This document shows positions 43,028 through 51,045 of a stretch of 64,000 nucleotides of DNA, piece after piece. The position numbers and the translations under genes are program-made. The notes beneath the pieces were generated by a model. That model saw only the letters and a program-made list of their open reading frames with translations, had not been told where the DNA came from and made no database searches. The first letter of the stretch is position 1. Every line of letters starts with the position of its first letter. The stretch is from Sphingomonas turrisvirgatae (GTDB lineage: Bacteria > Pseudomonadota > Alphaproteobacteria > Sphingomonadales > Sphingomonadaceae): positions 91,997-155,996 of the forward strand of contig NZ_MDDS01000086.1 of the NCBI RefSeq assembly GCF_001721295.1, in the 5' to 3' direction.

Positions 43028-44128
43028 TCATCGCGTGAGCGCAATGCCGATCCGCGCATGGCTGTCGCGGCGGCGGTAATCGTCGAGCGCTTCGCCGAAG
43101 CCGGTAAAGGCCTGACCGAACAGGTAGAAGCCGATGCCGCCATCGATCCGCGCCAACGGATAGGAGGCGAACAACTCGGCCGCGCCGCGCCCGGACCGAA
43201 CGTCGCCGCGGGCGGTCACGCTGAGCTTGAGGCTGTCGGGCTTGACCAGCGTGAGGCCGAGCGCGGCATGGCCCCAATAGCGGTCGAGATCGGGCGCGAC
43301 CCCCTGCGTGCCGACATAGACCCAGCCTTGCGGCGCGACTTCCGCGCGCCAGCCATTGCCCAGGTCGAACGCCTTGGTAAGCCGCACGAACAGGCGATTG
43401 GCGTCGATCGAGGTGGCCGTGCCCTCGCCGTTCGAATCGTGGCGCCAGCCGATGCCGAGCGTCGCCGTCGGATCGAGCGGCACGTCGGCGAAGATTTCGG
43501 GCGAGTAAGTGGTGTGGGTGAACGGACCGGACGGCAGGTCGAGCCGCCAGAACATCGTCTGGGTATAGGCGAATTTGAGGCGGCTGGCCGCGCCGTCGCC
43601 GCCGAACGGCTGGAAGGCGAAGCTGACCTGCAGCTTGGCACCGGCATCGTCCAGGCCGAATACGCCATAGATCGGCTCGTGCGGGCTGAAGCGATCGAGA
43701 AAACCGGCGGCGCTGCCGAGTGAGGCGAGGGTTTCGCTTTCGGTGCCAGTGGCGGGTGGCGGCGGGAGATCGCCGGCATAGGCGCTGCCGACCGTAGACG
43801 GGGCGGGCGCAGGCTGGCCGGGGATGTTCGTTGGCGGCGCGGGGCGGGCGGCATAGGCGATCGGCACGTAGCGCGCTTTGACGAAGCTGCCTGGCGCGAC
43901 GGTCGCGGCCGGTGCGGGCAGTCGTTCAAGGACGAGCCGGGTGCCGTCGGCGGCCGTGACCTCGATCTGACGCGGCCCTTCCGCCGGTACCGCGCTGGCG
44001 CCTTCGTTAATCAGGATGACTTCGACGCCGCGCAGCGCCTCGCGCTCGCTGGCCGGCTGCGCCGGGATGGCGCGAACCTGCGCCGCGGCGGGGGTCGCGA
44101 TAAGGAGGAGGAACAAGGCGGCGCGCAT
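43028..44128 (-). CDS. Outer-membrane phospholipase A with extra N-terminal domain
   Basis: ATG 44128 starts a signal peptide (MRAALFLLLIATPAAAQ) and a 366-residue product. The catalytic set of OMPLA is visible: H230 and S232 in WRHDSNGEG and N244 in DANRLFVRL, with the same 12-residue Ser-Asn spacing as E. coli (S144/N156). The barrel occupies about 135-366. Residues 18-130 form an added beta-rich and Pro/Ala-rich segment absent from E. coli PldA (289 residues). It hydrolyses phospholipids misplaced in the outer leaflet. Confidence 0.88.
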   Translation of the reverse strand: MRAALFLLLIATPAAAQVRAIPAQPASEREALRGVEVILINEGASAVPAEGPRQIEVTAADGTRLVLERLPAPAATVAPGSFVKARYVPIAYAARPAPPTNIPGQPAPAPSTVGSAYAGDLPPPPATGTESETLASLGSAAGFLDRFSPHEPIYGVFGLDDAGAKLQVSFAFQPFGGDGAASRLKFAYTQTMFWRLDLPSGPFTHTTYSPEIFADVPLDPTATLGIGWRHDSNGEGTATSIDANRLFVRLTKAFDLGNGWRAEVAPQGWVYVGTQGVAPDLDRYWGHAALGLTLVKPDSLKLSVTARGDVRSGRGAAELFASYPLARIDGGIGFYLFGQAFTGFGEALDDYRRRDSHARIGIALTR

Positions 44129-44186
44129 CACGAGCGGGATGCCAGCACCATGCGACAAATGCGAGTCAAAGCGATCGAACCAAATA

Positions 44187-44202
44187 GGTTTCACGTGAAA
44201 AA
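44187..44202. other. parS-like palindrome (putative ParB binding site)
   Basis: GGTTTCACGTGAAAAA matches the widely conserved parS consensus TGTTTCACGTGAAACA at 14 of 16 positions, with the 12-bp core TTTCACGTGAAA a perfect palindrome. It is intergenic, 59 bases upstream of the phospholipase A start and beyond the DNA ligase stop. parAB are not in the window. Its identity as a functional parS is inference. Confidence 0.5.
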
Positions 44203-44333
44203 GGGGGTGGTTTCTTGGACGCAGGCCGGGTGAGCGGACGAGGCGACGTGCGACCGTGACGACCAACTTCCTGCGATGGATCACCATCGTGGTGTTGCGA
44301 TACCCCAGCGGCGTTGCGGCCGACGATACGCGA

Positions 44334-45911
44334 TCAGGTCGCGAGCCGCCGCAGAGTTTCGATCGTATCCGCTTCACTCGCCGGCTTGTCGTTGCGGATG
44401 CGGGCGATGCGCGGGAAGCGCATGGCGAGACCCGACTTGTGCCGTTTGGATTCGTGGATCGAATCGAACGCGACCTCGAGCACCAGCGTCTTGTCGGTTT
44501 CGCGAACCGGCCCGAAGCGCGCCACGGTGTGGTTGCGGACGTAGCGGTCGAGCCATTTCAGCTCTTCATCGGTGAAGCCGAAATACGCCTTGCCGACCGG
44601 CAGCAGCTCGCCCTCCGGCGTCCAGGCGCCGAAGGTATAGTCGGAATAGAAGGACGAACGCTTGCCGCTGCCGCGCTGCGCATACATGAGCACGCAATCG
44701 GCGGTGAGCGGATCGCGCTTCCACTTGTACCACAGGCCGACGCGCCGCCCGGTGATGTAGGCGCTGTCGCGGCGCTTGAGCATCACCCCTTCGATCGCCG
44801 CATCGCGCGCGCCGGCGCGGATTTCCTCGAGCGCGGCGAAGTCCGCGGCGTCGATCACCGCCGAGATGTCGAACCGATCGGGATCGAGCCGGCCGACAAA
44901 GGCTTCGAGCCGCGCCCGGCGATCGGTCCAGGGCTGCTCGCGCAGATCCTCCGCGCCGTCGAACAGAATGTCGTAGAGACGGACGAAGGCGGGATAGTCG
45001 GCCAGCATCTTGGCCGACACCTGCTTGCGGCCGAGCCGCTGCTGCAACGCGTTGAACGACGCGGCCTCGCCCCCCTGGAACTCGCCCTTGACCAGCAACT
45101 CGCCGTCGAGGACGCCCGGGGTGGCGAAGGCGGCGGCGACTTCGGGGAAGCTGTGCGTGATGTCGTCGCCGGCGCGGCTGTAGAGCCGGGTCTGGCCCGC
45201 CACATGGACCAGCTGGACACGGATGCCGTCCCATTTCCATTCGGCGGCATAGTCGGCGAGGCTGACCTGCGTCTCCTCGAGCGGATGGGCGAGCATGAAC
45301 GGGCGGAAGACCGGGACGTTCGCCGCGCTGGGCTGGGCCGCGCGACCCTCGGCCCAGTCGAACAGCTCGGCATAGGGTGGCTTAAGACCATGCCACACCT
45401 CTTCCACCGCATCGACCGGAATGCCGAAGGCTTCGGCCAGCGCGGTCTTGGCCAGACGCGCGGAGACGCCGACGCGCAGGGCGCCGGTGGCGAGTTTCAG
45501 CAGCGCATAACGCTCATCGGCTTCGAGCCGGTCGAGCATGGTGGCCAGGACGGCGGGCGCTTCGGAGCGGGAAAGCGTCATCAGCCGGTCTACGACGGCG
45601 GCCAGGGTGAGCGGATCGGATTGCGGCGGCGGTGTCAGCGGCTCCGGCCAGATCAGCGCGACCGTCTCCGCCGTGTCGCCGACGAAGTCGCGGCTGAGGC
45701 GGAACAGCACCGGATCGACTCGTTCGTCGACCATGGCGCGGATGATCGCCGGCTTGACCCCCGGCAGGTCGAGATCGCCGGTCAGCGCCGCCATCGCCCA
45801 GCCGCGATCGGGATCGGGCGCGGATTTGAGATAGTCGCCGATCAGCCGCAGCTTGGCGTTGCGCGAGCGCGTGTAGATCAGCCGGTCGAGAAGGTCGGCA
45901 AAGGCGCGCAT
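44334..45911 (-). CDS. ATP-dependent DNA ligase
   Basis: ATG 45911 gives 525 residues: an N-terminal helical DNA-binding domain (about 1-190), the nucleotidyltransferase core with adenylation lysine K226 in EWKWDGIRVQ, motif III-like LYDILFDG, motif IV EGVMLKR and motif V WYKWKRDP, then an OB-fold. In many proteobacteria this ligase type neighbours a ligase-associated helicase, exonuclease and phosphoesterase; none of them is in this window. It probably serves repair rather than replication, since bacteria rely on LigA. Confidence 0.93.
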   Translation of the reverse strand: MRAFADLLDRLIYTRSRNAKLRLIGDYLKSAPDPDRGWAMAALTGDLDLPGVKPAIIRAMVDERVDPVLFRLSRDFVGDTAETVALIWPEPLTPPPQSDPLTLAAVVDRLMTLSRSEAPAVLATMLDRLEADERYALLKLATGALRVGVSARLAKTALAEAFGIPVDAVEEVWHGLKPPYAELFDWAEGRAAQPSAANVPVFRPFMLAHPLEETQVSLADYAAEWKWDGIRVQLVHVAGQTRLYSRAGDDITHSFPEVAAAFATPGVLDGELLVKGEFQGGEAASFNALQQRLGRKQVSAKMLADYPAFVRLYDILFDGAEDLREQPWTDRRARLEAFVGRLDPDRFDISAVIDAADFAALEEIRAGARDAAIEGVMLKRRDSAYITGRRVGLWYKWKRDPLTADCVLMYAQRGSGKRSSFYSDYTFGAWTPEGELLPVGKAYFGFTDEELKWLDRYVRNHTVARFGPVRETDKTLVLEVAFDSIHESKRHKSGLAMRFPRIARIRNDKPASEADTIETLRRLAT

Positions 45912-46039
45912 GAGCGCTGAACCATGGCGGGGGCGCAACGGTTCCGCAGCGCTATCGCGCCGGGCGGCAAGTTACGCTAGCGTCAACCCTGCCCATCGGG
46001 CCGGCGGCAAGATCCTGCGCGCCGTTGGAGGGATTGCGC

Positions 46040-46357
46040 ATGAAGACCATTGCCATTGCCGTCGTTGCCGCCGTTTCGATCGTTCCTGCCGCGACGGCTC
46101 ATCCCGGCGCGCAGACCGCCGCACCGGCGACCGCTGCTGCTGCCGCCAAGTTCAACCTCGACACGCCGTTGCAGGACATCGTCGCCGATGCCAGGGCGAA
46201 GGCCGCGCTGGACGCCGCGGTGCCGGGCGTGACGACGCACGAATCGTACGAGATGTTTAAGGGCATGAGCCTCAACCAGCTGAAGGCCTATGCCGGCGAC
46301 AAGCTGACGCCCGAGGTGCTGACCAAGGCCGAGGCGGTGCTGGCTACGGTTAAATGA
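46040..46357 (+). CDS. Small periplasmic protein with KGMSL motif
   Basis: ATG 46040 with GGAG upstream begins a 105-residue protein with a signal peptide (MKTIAIAVVAAVSIVPAATA). The mature helical domain shows LDTPLQDIVADARAKAALD, VPGVTTHESYEMFKGMSL and a C-terminal LTKAEAVLATVK. I recall similar short domains at the ends of some alphaproteobacterial esterases, but this needs a search. It is divergent from the ligase gene and lies 28 bases before the convergent PLD gene. Confidence 0.75.
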   Translation: MKTIAIAVVAAVSIVPAATAHPGAQTAAPATAAAAAKFNLDTPLQDIVADARAKAALDAAVPGVTTHESYEMFKGMSLNQLKAYAGDKLTPEVLTKAEAVLATVK

Positions 46358-46385
46358 AGGACGGCCCGGGCCGCTGCGCCCGGGC

Positions 46386-47597
46386 TCAATCTTCGGCGTC
46401 GTTATTGAGGCTGCGAGTCACGCGATAGTCGAGCACGCCGACCACGAAATAGATCGCGGCCTGCTTGATCCGGGTCCACAGGCCGGTGCGCTGGCGGTGC
46501 AGCGCTTTCGTCACTTCCAGCGAGCGCGCGACTTCGGCATCGACATAGGCGCGGACGTGCGCGGCAAAGGCGCGGTCGTCGATGCGCAGCATCACTTCGA
46601 GGTTGAGGAACAGGCTGCGCATATCGAAATTGGCCGAGCCGATCTGCACCGCGTCGTCGATCACGAACAGCTTGGTATGCAGCTTGGTCGGGAGATATTC
46701 GAAGATGCGCACGCCGCGCCGCAGCAGGCCGCGATAGGTGAAGCGCGCTGCACTAAGGGTCAGGCTGTTGTCGGTGATCGACGGGACGATCACGCGCACC
46801 TCGCCACCGCGGCGGGCGGCGCGGCCAAGGCGCGTGATCATGGCCGGACTGGGAAAGAAATAGGCGGCGAGGATATCGACGCGCCGCGCATGCTTGAGGT
46901 CGTGGCGCACCGCACGCGCCCAGGGTGAGAGCCGCCGCGTCGGGCCGCCCATCAGCCAGCGCAGCTTGCCGGCTGGCTCGCTCCAGTCCGACAGCGCCTG
47001 TCGTAACAGGCGCAGCGGTGCGCGCGGCTGTTTCGCCCAGGTCCAGAGCGCATCGAAATAGCCGCCCAGCCGCGCCGCCGCCGGCCCCTCGACCAGCAGG
47101 CCGAGATCGCGCCAGCCATTCGTGCCCGGCGCGCCGAAATAATCGTCCTGGATGTTGAACCCGCCGATGATGATGCGGGCGTCGGCAGTCTCGGCATCGG
47201 CCAGCGCGATCTTCTGGTGATTGCGCAGCAGATAGCGGCGGCCAAGGCGCGGCATGAAGAAGCAGACGCCGCCGCCGGCATGTTTGAGCGAGGCGAAGAA
47301 GCCGTTGTCGTGGGCAGGATCGCTGCCCAGCCCATCGACGATCAGCGTGACTTGCACGCCGCGCCGCACGGCGGCGATCAGCGCGTCGCGCACCCGCGCG
47401 CCCGCCATATCGTCGCTGTAAATATAGTAGAGCAGCCGCAGCGAGACCTGTGCGGTGTCGATGAGTCCGAGCAGTGCGTCGAGCCGGCGCGGCCCCGTGT
47501 CGAGCAGGGTCAGGCGGTTGCCGTCGAGCGCGAACACCGGCTGCGGCGGTGGCTCGAGCGGCAGGCCGCGCGGGATGGTGAGGGGCCCCTGCTCCAT
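46386..47597 (-). CDS. Phospholipase D-like phosphatidyltransferase (cardiolipin synthase type)
   Basis: The 403-residue protein contains two complete HKD motifs: H127, K129, D134 in RNHQKIALAD, and H307, K309, D314 in LHTKLFVID. Only a C-terminal hydrophobic stretch (IYFVVGVLDYRV) suggests membrane contact; there are no N-terminal helices, as in ClsB-type enzymes. It likely makes cardiolipin or a related lipid from phosphatidylglycerol. It is divergent from rpoZ. Confidence 0.92.
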   Translation of the reverse strand: MEQGPLTIPRGLPLEPPPQPVFALDGNRLTLLDTGPRRLDALLGLIDTAQVSLRLLYYIYSDDMAGARVRDALIAAVRRGVQVTLIVDGLGSDPAHDNGFFASLKHAGGGVCFFMPRLGRRYLLRNHQKIALADAETADARIIIGGFNIQDDYFGAPGTNGWRDLGLLVEGPAAARLGGYFDALWTWAKQPRAPLRLLRQALSDWSEPAGKLRWLMGGPTRRLSPWARAVRHDLKHARRVDILAAYFFPSPAMITRLGRAARRGGEVRVIVPSITDNSLTLSAARFTYRGLLRRGVRIFEYLPTKLHTKLFVIDDAVQIGSANFDMRSLFLNLEVMLRIDDRAFAAHVRAYVDAEVARSLEVTKALHRQRTGLWTRIKQAAIYFVVGVLDYRVTRSLNNDAED

Positions 47598-47747
47598 GGA
47601 TCAGCGAATGCACGAAGCGGCGCGATGGTGCCATGCTTTGTTGCGGATCGGACGCCAGGCCGCCCGCGTCGGCCGAAAATCTTGACTCTGGACATGCCGG
47701 GGCCTAGATGGCCCGCTTTCCGATAGTCTCGTTTCAAGGAAGCGTTC

Positions 47748-48092
47748 ATGGCGCGCGTCACGGTTGAAGATTGCGTCGACAAGGTTCCGAACCGGTTCGA
47801 CCTCGTGCTGCTCGCCGCTCAGCGCGCGCGGCAGATTTCGGGCGGCGCCGAACTGACGCTGGATCGCGACCGCGACAAGAACCCGGTCGTGGCACTGCGC
47901 GAGATCGCCGAAGAGACCGTGCGTCCCGATCATCTGCAGGAAGCGTTGGTCGGCAGCCTGCAGAAGGTGCAGATCGACGACGAGGAAGCGCCGGATGAAG
48001 TCGGCAGCCTGGCCGCATCGGCCGAGGCGCTGCGCCTGACCGCTGCCGCGCCGCCGCGCAATCAGAATCTGGGCGCCGATTACGACGGCTGA
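47748..48092 (+). CDS. rpoZ: RNA polymerase omega subunit
   Basis: The 114-residue protein begins MARVTVEDCVDKVPNRFDLV, the omega signature, and contains RARQISGG and KNPVVALREIAE. Omega binds the beta' subunit and helps RNA polymerase assembly; in proteobacteria it also forms one ppGpp site. The gene is single, with GGAAG before the ATG and a strong terminator 31 bases after the stop. In many genomes rpoZ precedes spoT or recG-like genes; here a glycosyltransferase module follows. Confidence 0.98.
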   Translation: MARVTVEDCVDKVPNRFDLVLLAAQRARQISGGAELTLDRDRDKNPVVALREIAEETVRPDHLQEALVGSLQKVQIDDEEAPDEVGSLAASAEALRLTAAAPPRNQNLGADYDG

Positions 48093-48123
48093 ACGGCTGC
48101 GATCGACACCACGAAGAATGCAG

Positions 48124-48160
48124 AAATCCGGTGCTTCACCCCGAAGCGCCGGATTTTTTT
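48124..48160 (+). terminator. Rho-independent terminator of rpoZ
   Basis: AAATCCGGTGCTTC pairs with GAAGCGCCGGATTT (one T-G mismatch), loop ACCCC, and is followed by a run of seven T. It insulates rpoZ from the glycosyltransferase module downstream. Confidence 0.9.
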
Positions 48161-48238
48161 CGTTGTGTCCCTGCAACTTGTCGCTTGATGTGGTGAAACC
48201 ATTGTGAACTAAATGTCGGTCGTATCGGGGGAACGGGG

Positions 48239-49624
48239 CTGAGCGTCGATTCGATCATCTGGATTATCGACGCGATCGCACGCGAGACGATCTTGTTCGG
48301 CGCGATCGGATTCCTGATCGGGGGGATCGACGACCTGTTGGTCGATGCCGCTTATTTGCTGACCTGGGTGCGTACGAAGCTGACGCGGCGCAGCGAGCCG
48401 CCGCTGATCGATTGCGGCCCGCCGATGGCGGTGTTCATACCGGCCTGGGACGAATCCGGCGTGATCGGCGCGATGCTGCGCGCGACCCTGCAACGCTATG
48501 CCTATCGCCATTACCGGCTTTATGTCGGCACCTATCCCAACGATCCGGCGACGACCGCGATCGTCGCCGGCATGGCGGCAGCGGACGCGCGGGTGCGGCT
48601 GGTGGTGAATGCAGGACCCGGCCCGACGACGAAGGCCGACTGCCTCAATTCGCTGTGGCGGGCGCTGCTGCGCGACGAGGCGACGGGCGAGCCGGCCGGC
48701 GCGATCGTGCTGCACGATGCCGAGGACGTGGTTCATCCCGACGAGCTGCGCGTATTTGCGACGTGTCTGACGCGGTACGATGCGGTGCAGTTGCCCGTGC
48801 TGCCGCTGACCGATGCTGGATCGCCGCTGATTTCGGGCCATTATTGCGACGAGTTTGCCGAAGCGCATGGCAAATCGCTGATCGTGCGGCAGGCTGTCGG
48901 TGCGGCGCTGCCGTTTGCCGGGGTGGGCTGCGCCATATCGCGGGACATGCTGGGGCGGATTGCCGACGCGCGCGGGGGCGATCCGTTCGACGAATCGAGC
49001 CTGACCGAGGATTACGAACTGGGCCTTACCGTCGCCAGGGTCGGCGGGCGCACTCGCTTCGTGCGGCGGCGCGACGCATCGGGCGCGCTGATCGCGGTGC
49101 GCGCGTACTTCCCCAACAGCCTCACCAGCGCGGTCCGGCAGAAGGCGCGATGGATGACGGGGATCGCGCTGGCGGGCTGGGACCGCACCGGCTGGGCGCG
49201 CGGTCGCGGCCCGGGCGAGAATTGGATGCGGATGCGCGACCGCCGCGCGACGCTCGCCATTCCGGTGCTGGCAATCGCCTATCTCGCGCTGTTGGCCTGG
49301 GGCGCTTCGCTGATCGGCCATGCGCTGACCGGCCGGCCGGTGCCGCTGCCCGATGGGGTGATGGCGTGGCTGCTGGCAGTGAATGCCGGGCTGATGAGCT
49401 GGCGTCTGGCGCTGCGCATGGCGTTCACCGGCAGCGCCTATGGCTGGCGGCAGGCGCTGCTGTCGCTGCCGCGCGTGTTTGCCGCGAACCTCGTGTCGCT
49501 ATTGGCCGCGCGGCGGGCGCTGGCGACCTATTGGCCAACCTTGCGAGGCGAGCGGCCGCGCTGGGACAAGACCACGCACCGTTTTCCCGACGAGATCGCC
49601 CCGGTCGGAGCGTCGGCGCGGTGA
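48239..49624 (+). CDS. NfrB-like inner-membrane glycosyltransferase without c-di-GMP domain
   Basis: The conserved N-terminal segment (IIDAIARETILFGAIGFLIG, then GGIDDLLVD) extends upstream of the first usual start (TTG 48293), and no ATG/GTG exists before a stop at 48194. A CTG at 48239, overlapping a 9-codon leader's TGA, is therefore proposed, giving 461 residues. GT2 motifs are present: HDAED at about 159-163, TEDYELG at 256-262 and QKARW at 301-305, then C-terminal helices. E. coli NfrB has a further C-terminal MshEN-like domain that binds c-di-GMP; it is absent here. Confidence 0.85.
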   Translation: MSVDSIIWIIDAIARETILFGAIGFLIGGIDDLLVDAAYLLTWVRTKLTRRSEPPLIDCGPPMAVFIPAWDESGVIGAMLRATLQRYAYRHYRLYVGTYPNDPATTAIVAGMAAADARVRLVVNAGPGPTTKADCLNSLWRALLRDEATGEPAGAIVLHDAEDVVHPDELRVFATCLTRYDAVQLPVLPLTDAGSPLISGHYCDEFAEAHGKSLIVRQAVGAALPFAGVGCAISRDMLGRIADARGGDPFDESSLTEDYELGLTVARVGGRTRFVRRRDASGALIAVRAYFPNSLTSAVRQKARWMTGIALAGWDRTGWARGRGPGENWMRMRDRRATLAIPVLAIAYLALLAWGASLIGHALTGRPVPLPDGVMAWLLAVNAGLMSWRLALRMAFTGSAYGWRQALLSLPRVFAANLVSLLAARRALATYWPTLRGERPRWDKTTHRFPDEIAPVGASAR

Positions 49625-50628
49625 ACGGGCGGGGGCGGCCGTTGCGCTTCGTCGCGCTGGTCGCCGCGGGCTGGGCCGGTGCCCGCGTGCTGATCCTGTG
49701 GCCCGACGGCGGGGACTTGCCGGCGGCGATCGAGGAAGCCTTTCCGATCCAGGGTGCGGTGGCGGCGGAGCCGGCGGTGGTGGCGTCGGCCAAGCGAGCA
49801 GCGCCATCGCTGTTCGTCCCGCTTGCCGTCGCGCTGCCTGCCGTGGCCCGGCCGGCATGGCCGCCGCCCCAACGCGCGGATCGTGGCGAGCCGGCTGCCG
49901 AGGCGGCGGAGTTGGTCGCGCTCGAACGACCAGAAGTGCTGGGCGCGCCGGTCGGCGCGCTGCCCGGGCTGGTGCTGCCGTCCGGGCCGTCGGCGTCGGT
50001 GCAGCTGCCGTCGCGCTGGTCGGCGAGCGGGTGGTTCGTGACCGGGCGCGGCGCGCCGGCGGGCGGCCCGCTATTGGGTGGGGACCAGGCGGGGCTGCGC
50101 GTCGCCTATGCCCTGGACGAAAGCCAGCGGCTGCGAGCCTATCTGCGCGCGACGGCGCCGCTGGCCAGTGCGGCGCGCGAGGTCGCGCTGGGCGTGGAAT
50201 GGCAGCCGAGCGACTTGCCGCTGCGCGTGGTGGCCGAGCAGCGCGTCGGACTGGACGGCAACGCTGGCGGCCCCGCCATTGGGGTGGTCGGCGGCGTGGA
50301 TGCCATCGAGCTGCCGATCGAGTTCGAGCTGAGCGCCTATGGCCAGGCCGGCATCGTGTGGCGCGGGCGCGCCGATCCTTTTGCCGACGGCGCGGTGCGC
50401 GTCACGCGCGAGGTCGCCGGCATCGGACCGGCGCGCGTGGCGTTGGGGGGCGGCGTGTGGGGCGCGGCGCAGCGCGATGCGACCCGGCTGGATCTGGGGC
50501 CGAGCGCGGTCGCGACGCTGCCGCTGGGCGGGCGGGCGGTGAAGCTGTCGATCGACTGGCGCGAGCGAGTCGCCGGCAACGCCCGGCCGGGGTCGGGTCC
50601 GGCGGTGACGCTGGGCGCGGATTTCTAG
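49621..50628 (+). CDS. Putative outer-membrane partner of the NfrB-like glycosyltransferase
   Basis: GTG 49621 overlaps the previous stop as GTGA and gives 335 residues. A hydrophobic signal/anchor (about 6-26, LRFVALVAAGWAGARVLIL) is followed by an Ala/Pro-rich linker and, from about 135, alternating beta strands. The chain ends in GADF, the terminal aromatic typical of barrel proteins recognised by BAM. It resembles the C-terminal part of NfrA without the TPR region. With the coupled glycosyltransferase it may secrete a surface glycan; this is inference. Confidence 0.7.
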   Translation: MNGRGRPLRFVALVAAGWAGARVLILWPDGGDLPAAIEEAFPIQGAVAAEPAVVASAKRAAPSLFVPLAVALPAVARPAWPPPQRADRGEPAAEAAELVALERPEVLGAPVGALPGLVLPSGPSASVQLPSRWSASGWFVTGRGAPAGGPLLGGDQAGLRVAYALDESQRLRAYLRATAPLASAAREVALGVEWQPSDLPLRVVAEQRVGLDGNAGGPAIGVVGGVDAIELPIEFELSAYGQAGIVWRGRADPFADGAVRVTREVAGIGPARVALGGGVWGAAQRDATRLDLGPSAVATLPLGGRAVKLSIDWRERVAGNARPGSGPAVTLGADF

Positions 50629-50653
50629 GCTGTCGGCAGTGCGCCGGACCGGG

Positions 50654-50932
50654 TCAGGCCAGCAGCGCCTGCCATTGCGGGTGCTTTTCGATATAGGCGG
50701 CGACGAAGGGGCATTGCGGCACGACCTTAAGCCCGCGTCCCTTCGCTTCGCCGAGCGCATGGGCGATGAGGCGGCTGGCGATGCCGCGCCCTTCGAGTTC
50801 GGGCGGTACGACGGTGTGGGTGAAGGTGATCGTGTCGCCGTCGATCGTATAAGCGGCGAAGGCGACATGGCCCTCGACCGCAAGCTCGAACCGGCTGCGC
50901 GCCTGATTGTCGGTGATCGCGTCCGAAGTCAT
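50654..50932 (-). CDS. GNAT-like N-acetyltransferase (YjdJ type)
   Basis: The 92-residue protein is the minimal single-domain GNAT fold (COG2388): VPPELEGRGIASRLIAHAL carries the acetyl-CoA binding loop, and VVPQCPFVAAYIEKHP is the family-specific end with its conserved Cys. Its substrate is unknown. It converges on the preceding gene and is divergent from recQ, 113 bases away. Confidence 0.92.
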   Translation of the reverse strand: MTSDAITDNQARSRFELAVEGHVAFAAYTIDGDTITFTHTVVPPELEGRGIASRLIAHALGEAKGRGLKVVPQCPFVAAYIEKHPQWQALLA

Positions 50933-51045
50933 TCGTGAGCCTCCATGCCGGGCAAAGATAGTGTTGCACGAGCGGCGCGCAAATATCGCAAATGCGCCAC
51001 CGCTTTGCGCGCATATCCGGGCGGGCTGGGCTATAGGCCGCCGGC

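Noticed and set aside
48412..49620. N-terminal 403 codons of the long frame that contains the NfrA-like gene
   Set aside because: They overlap the glycosyltransferase in another frame; the real start is GTG 49621 in a GTGA overlap.
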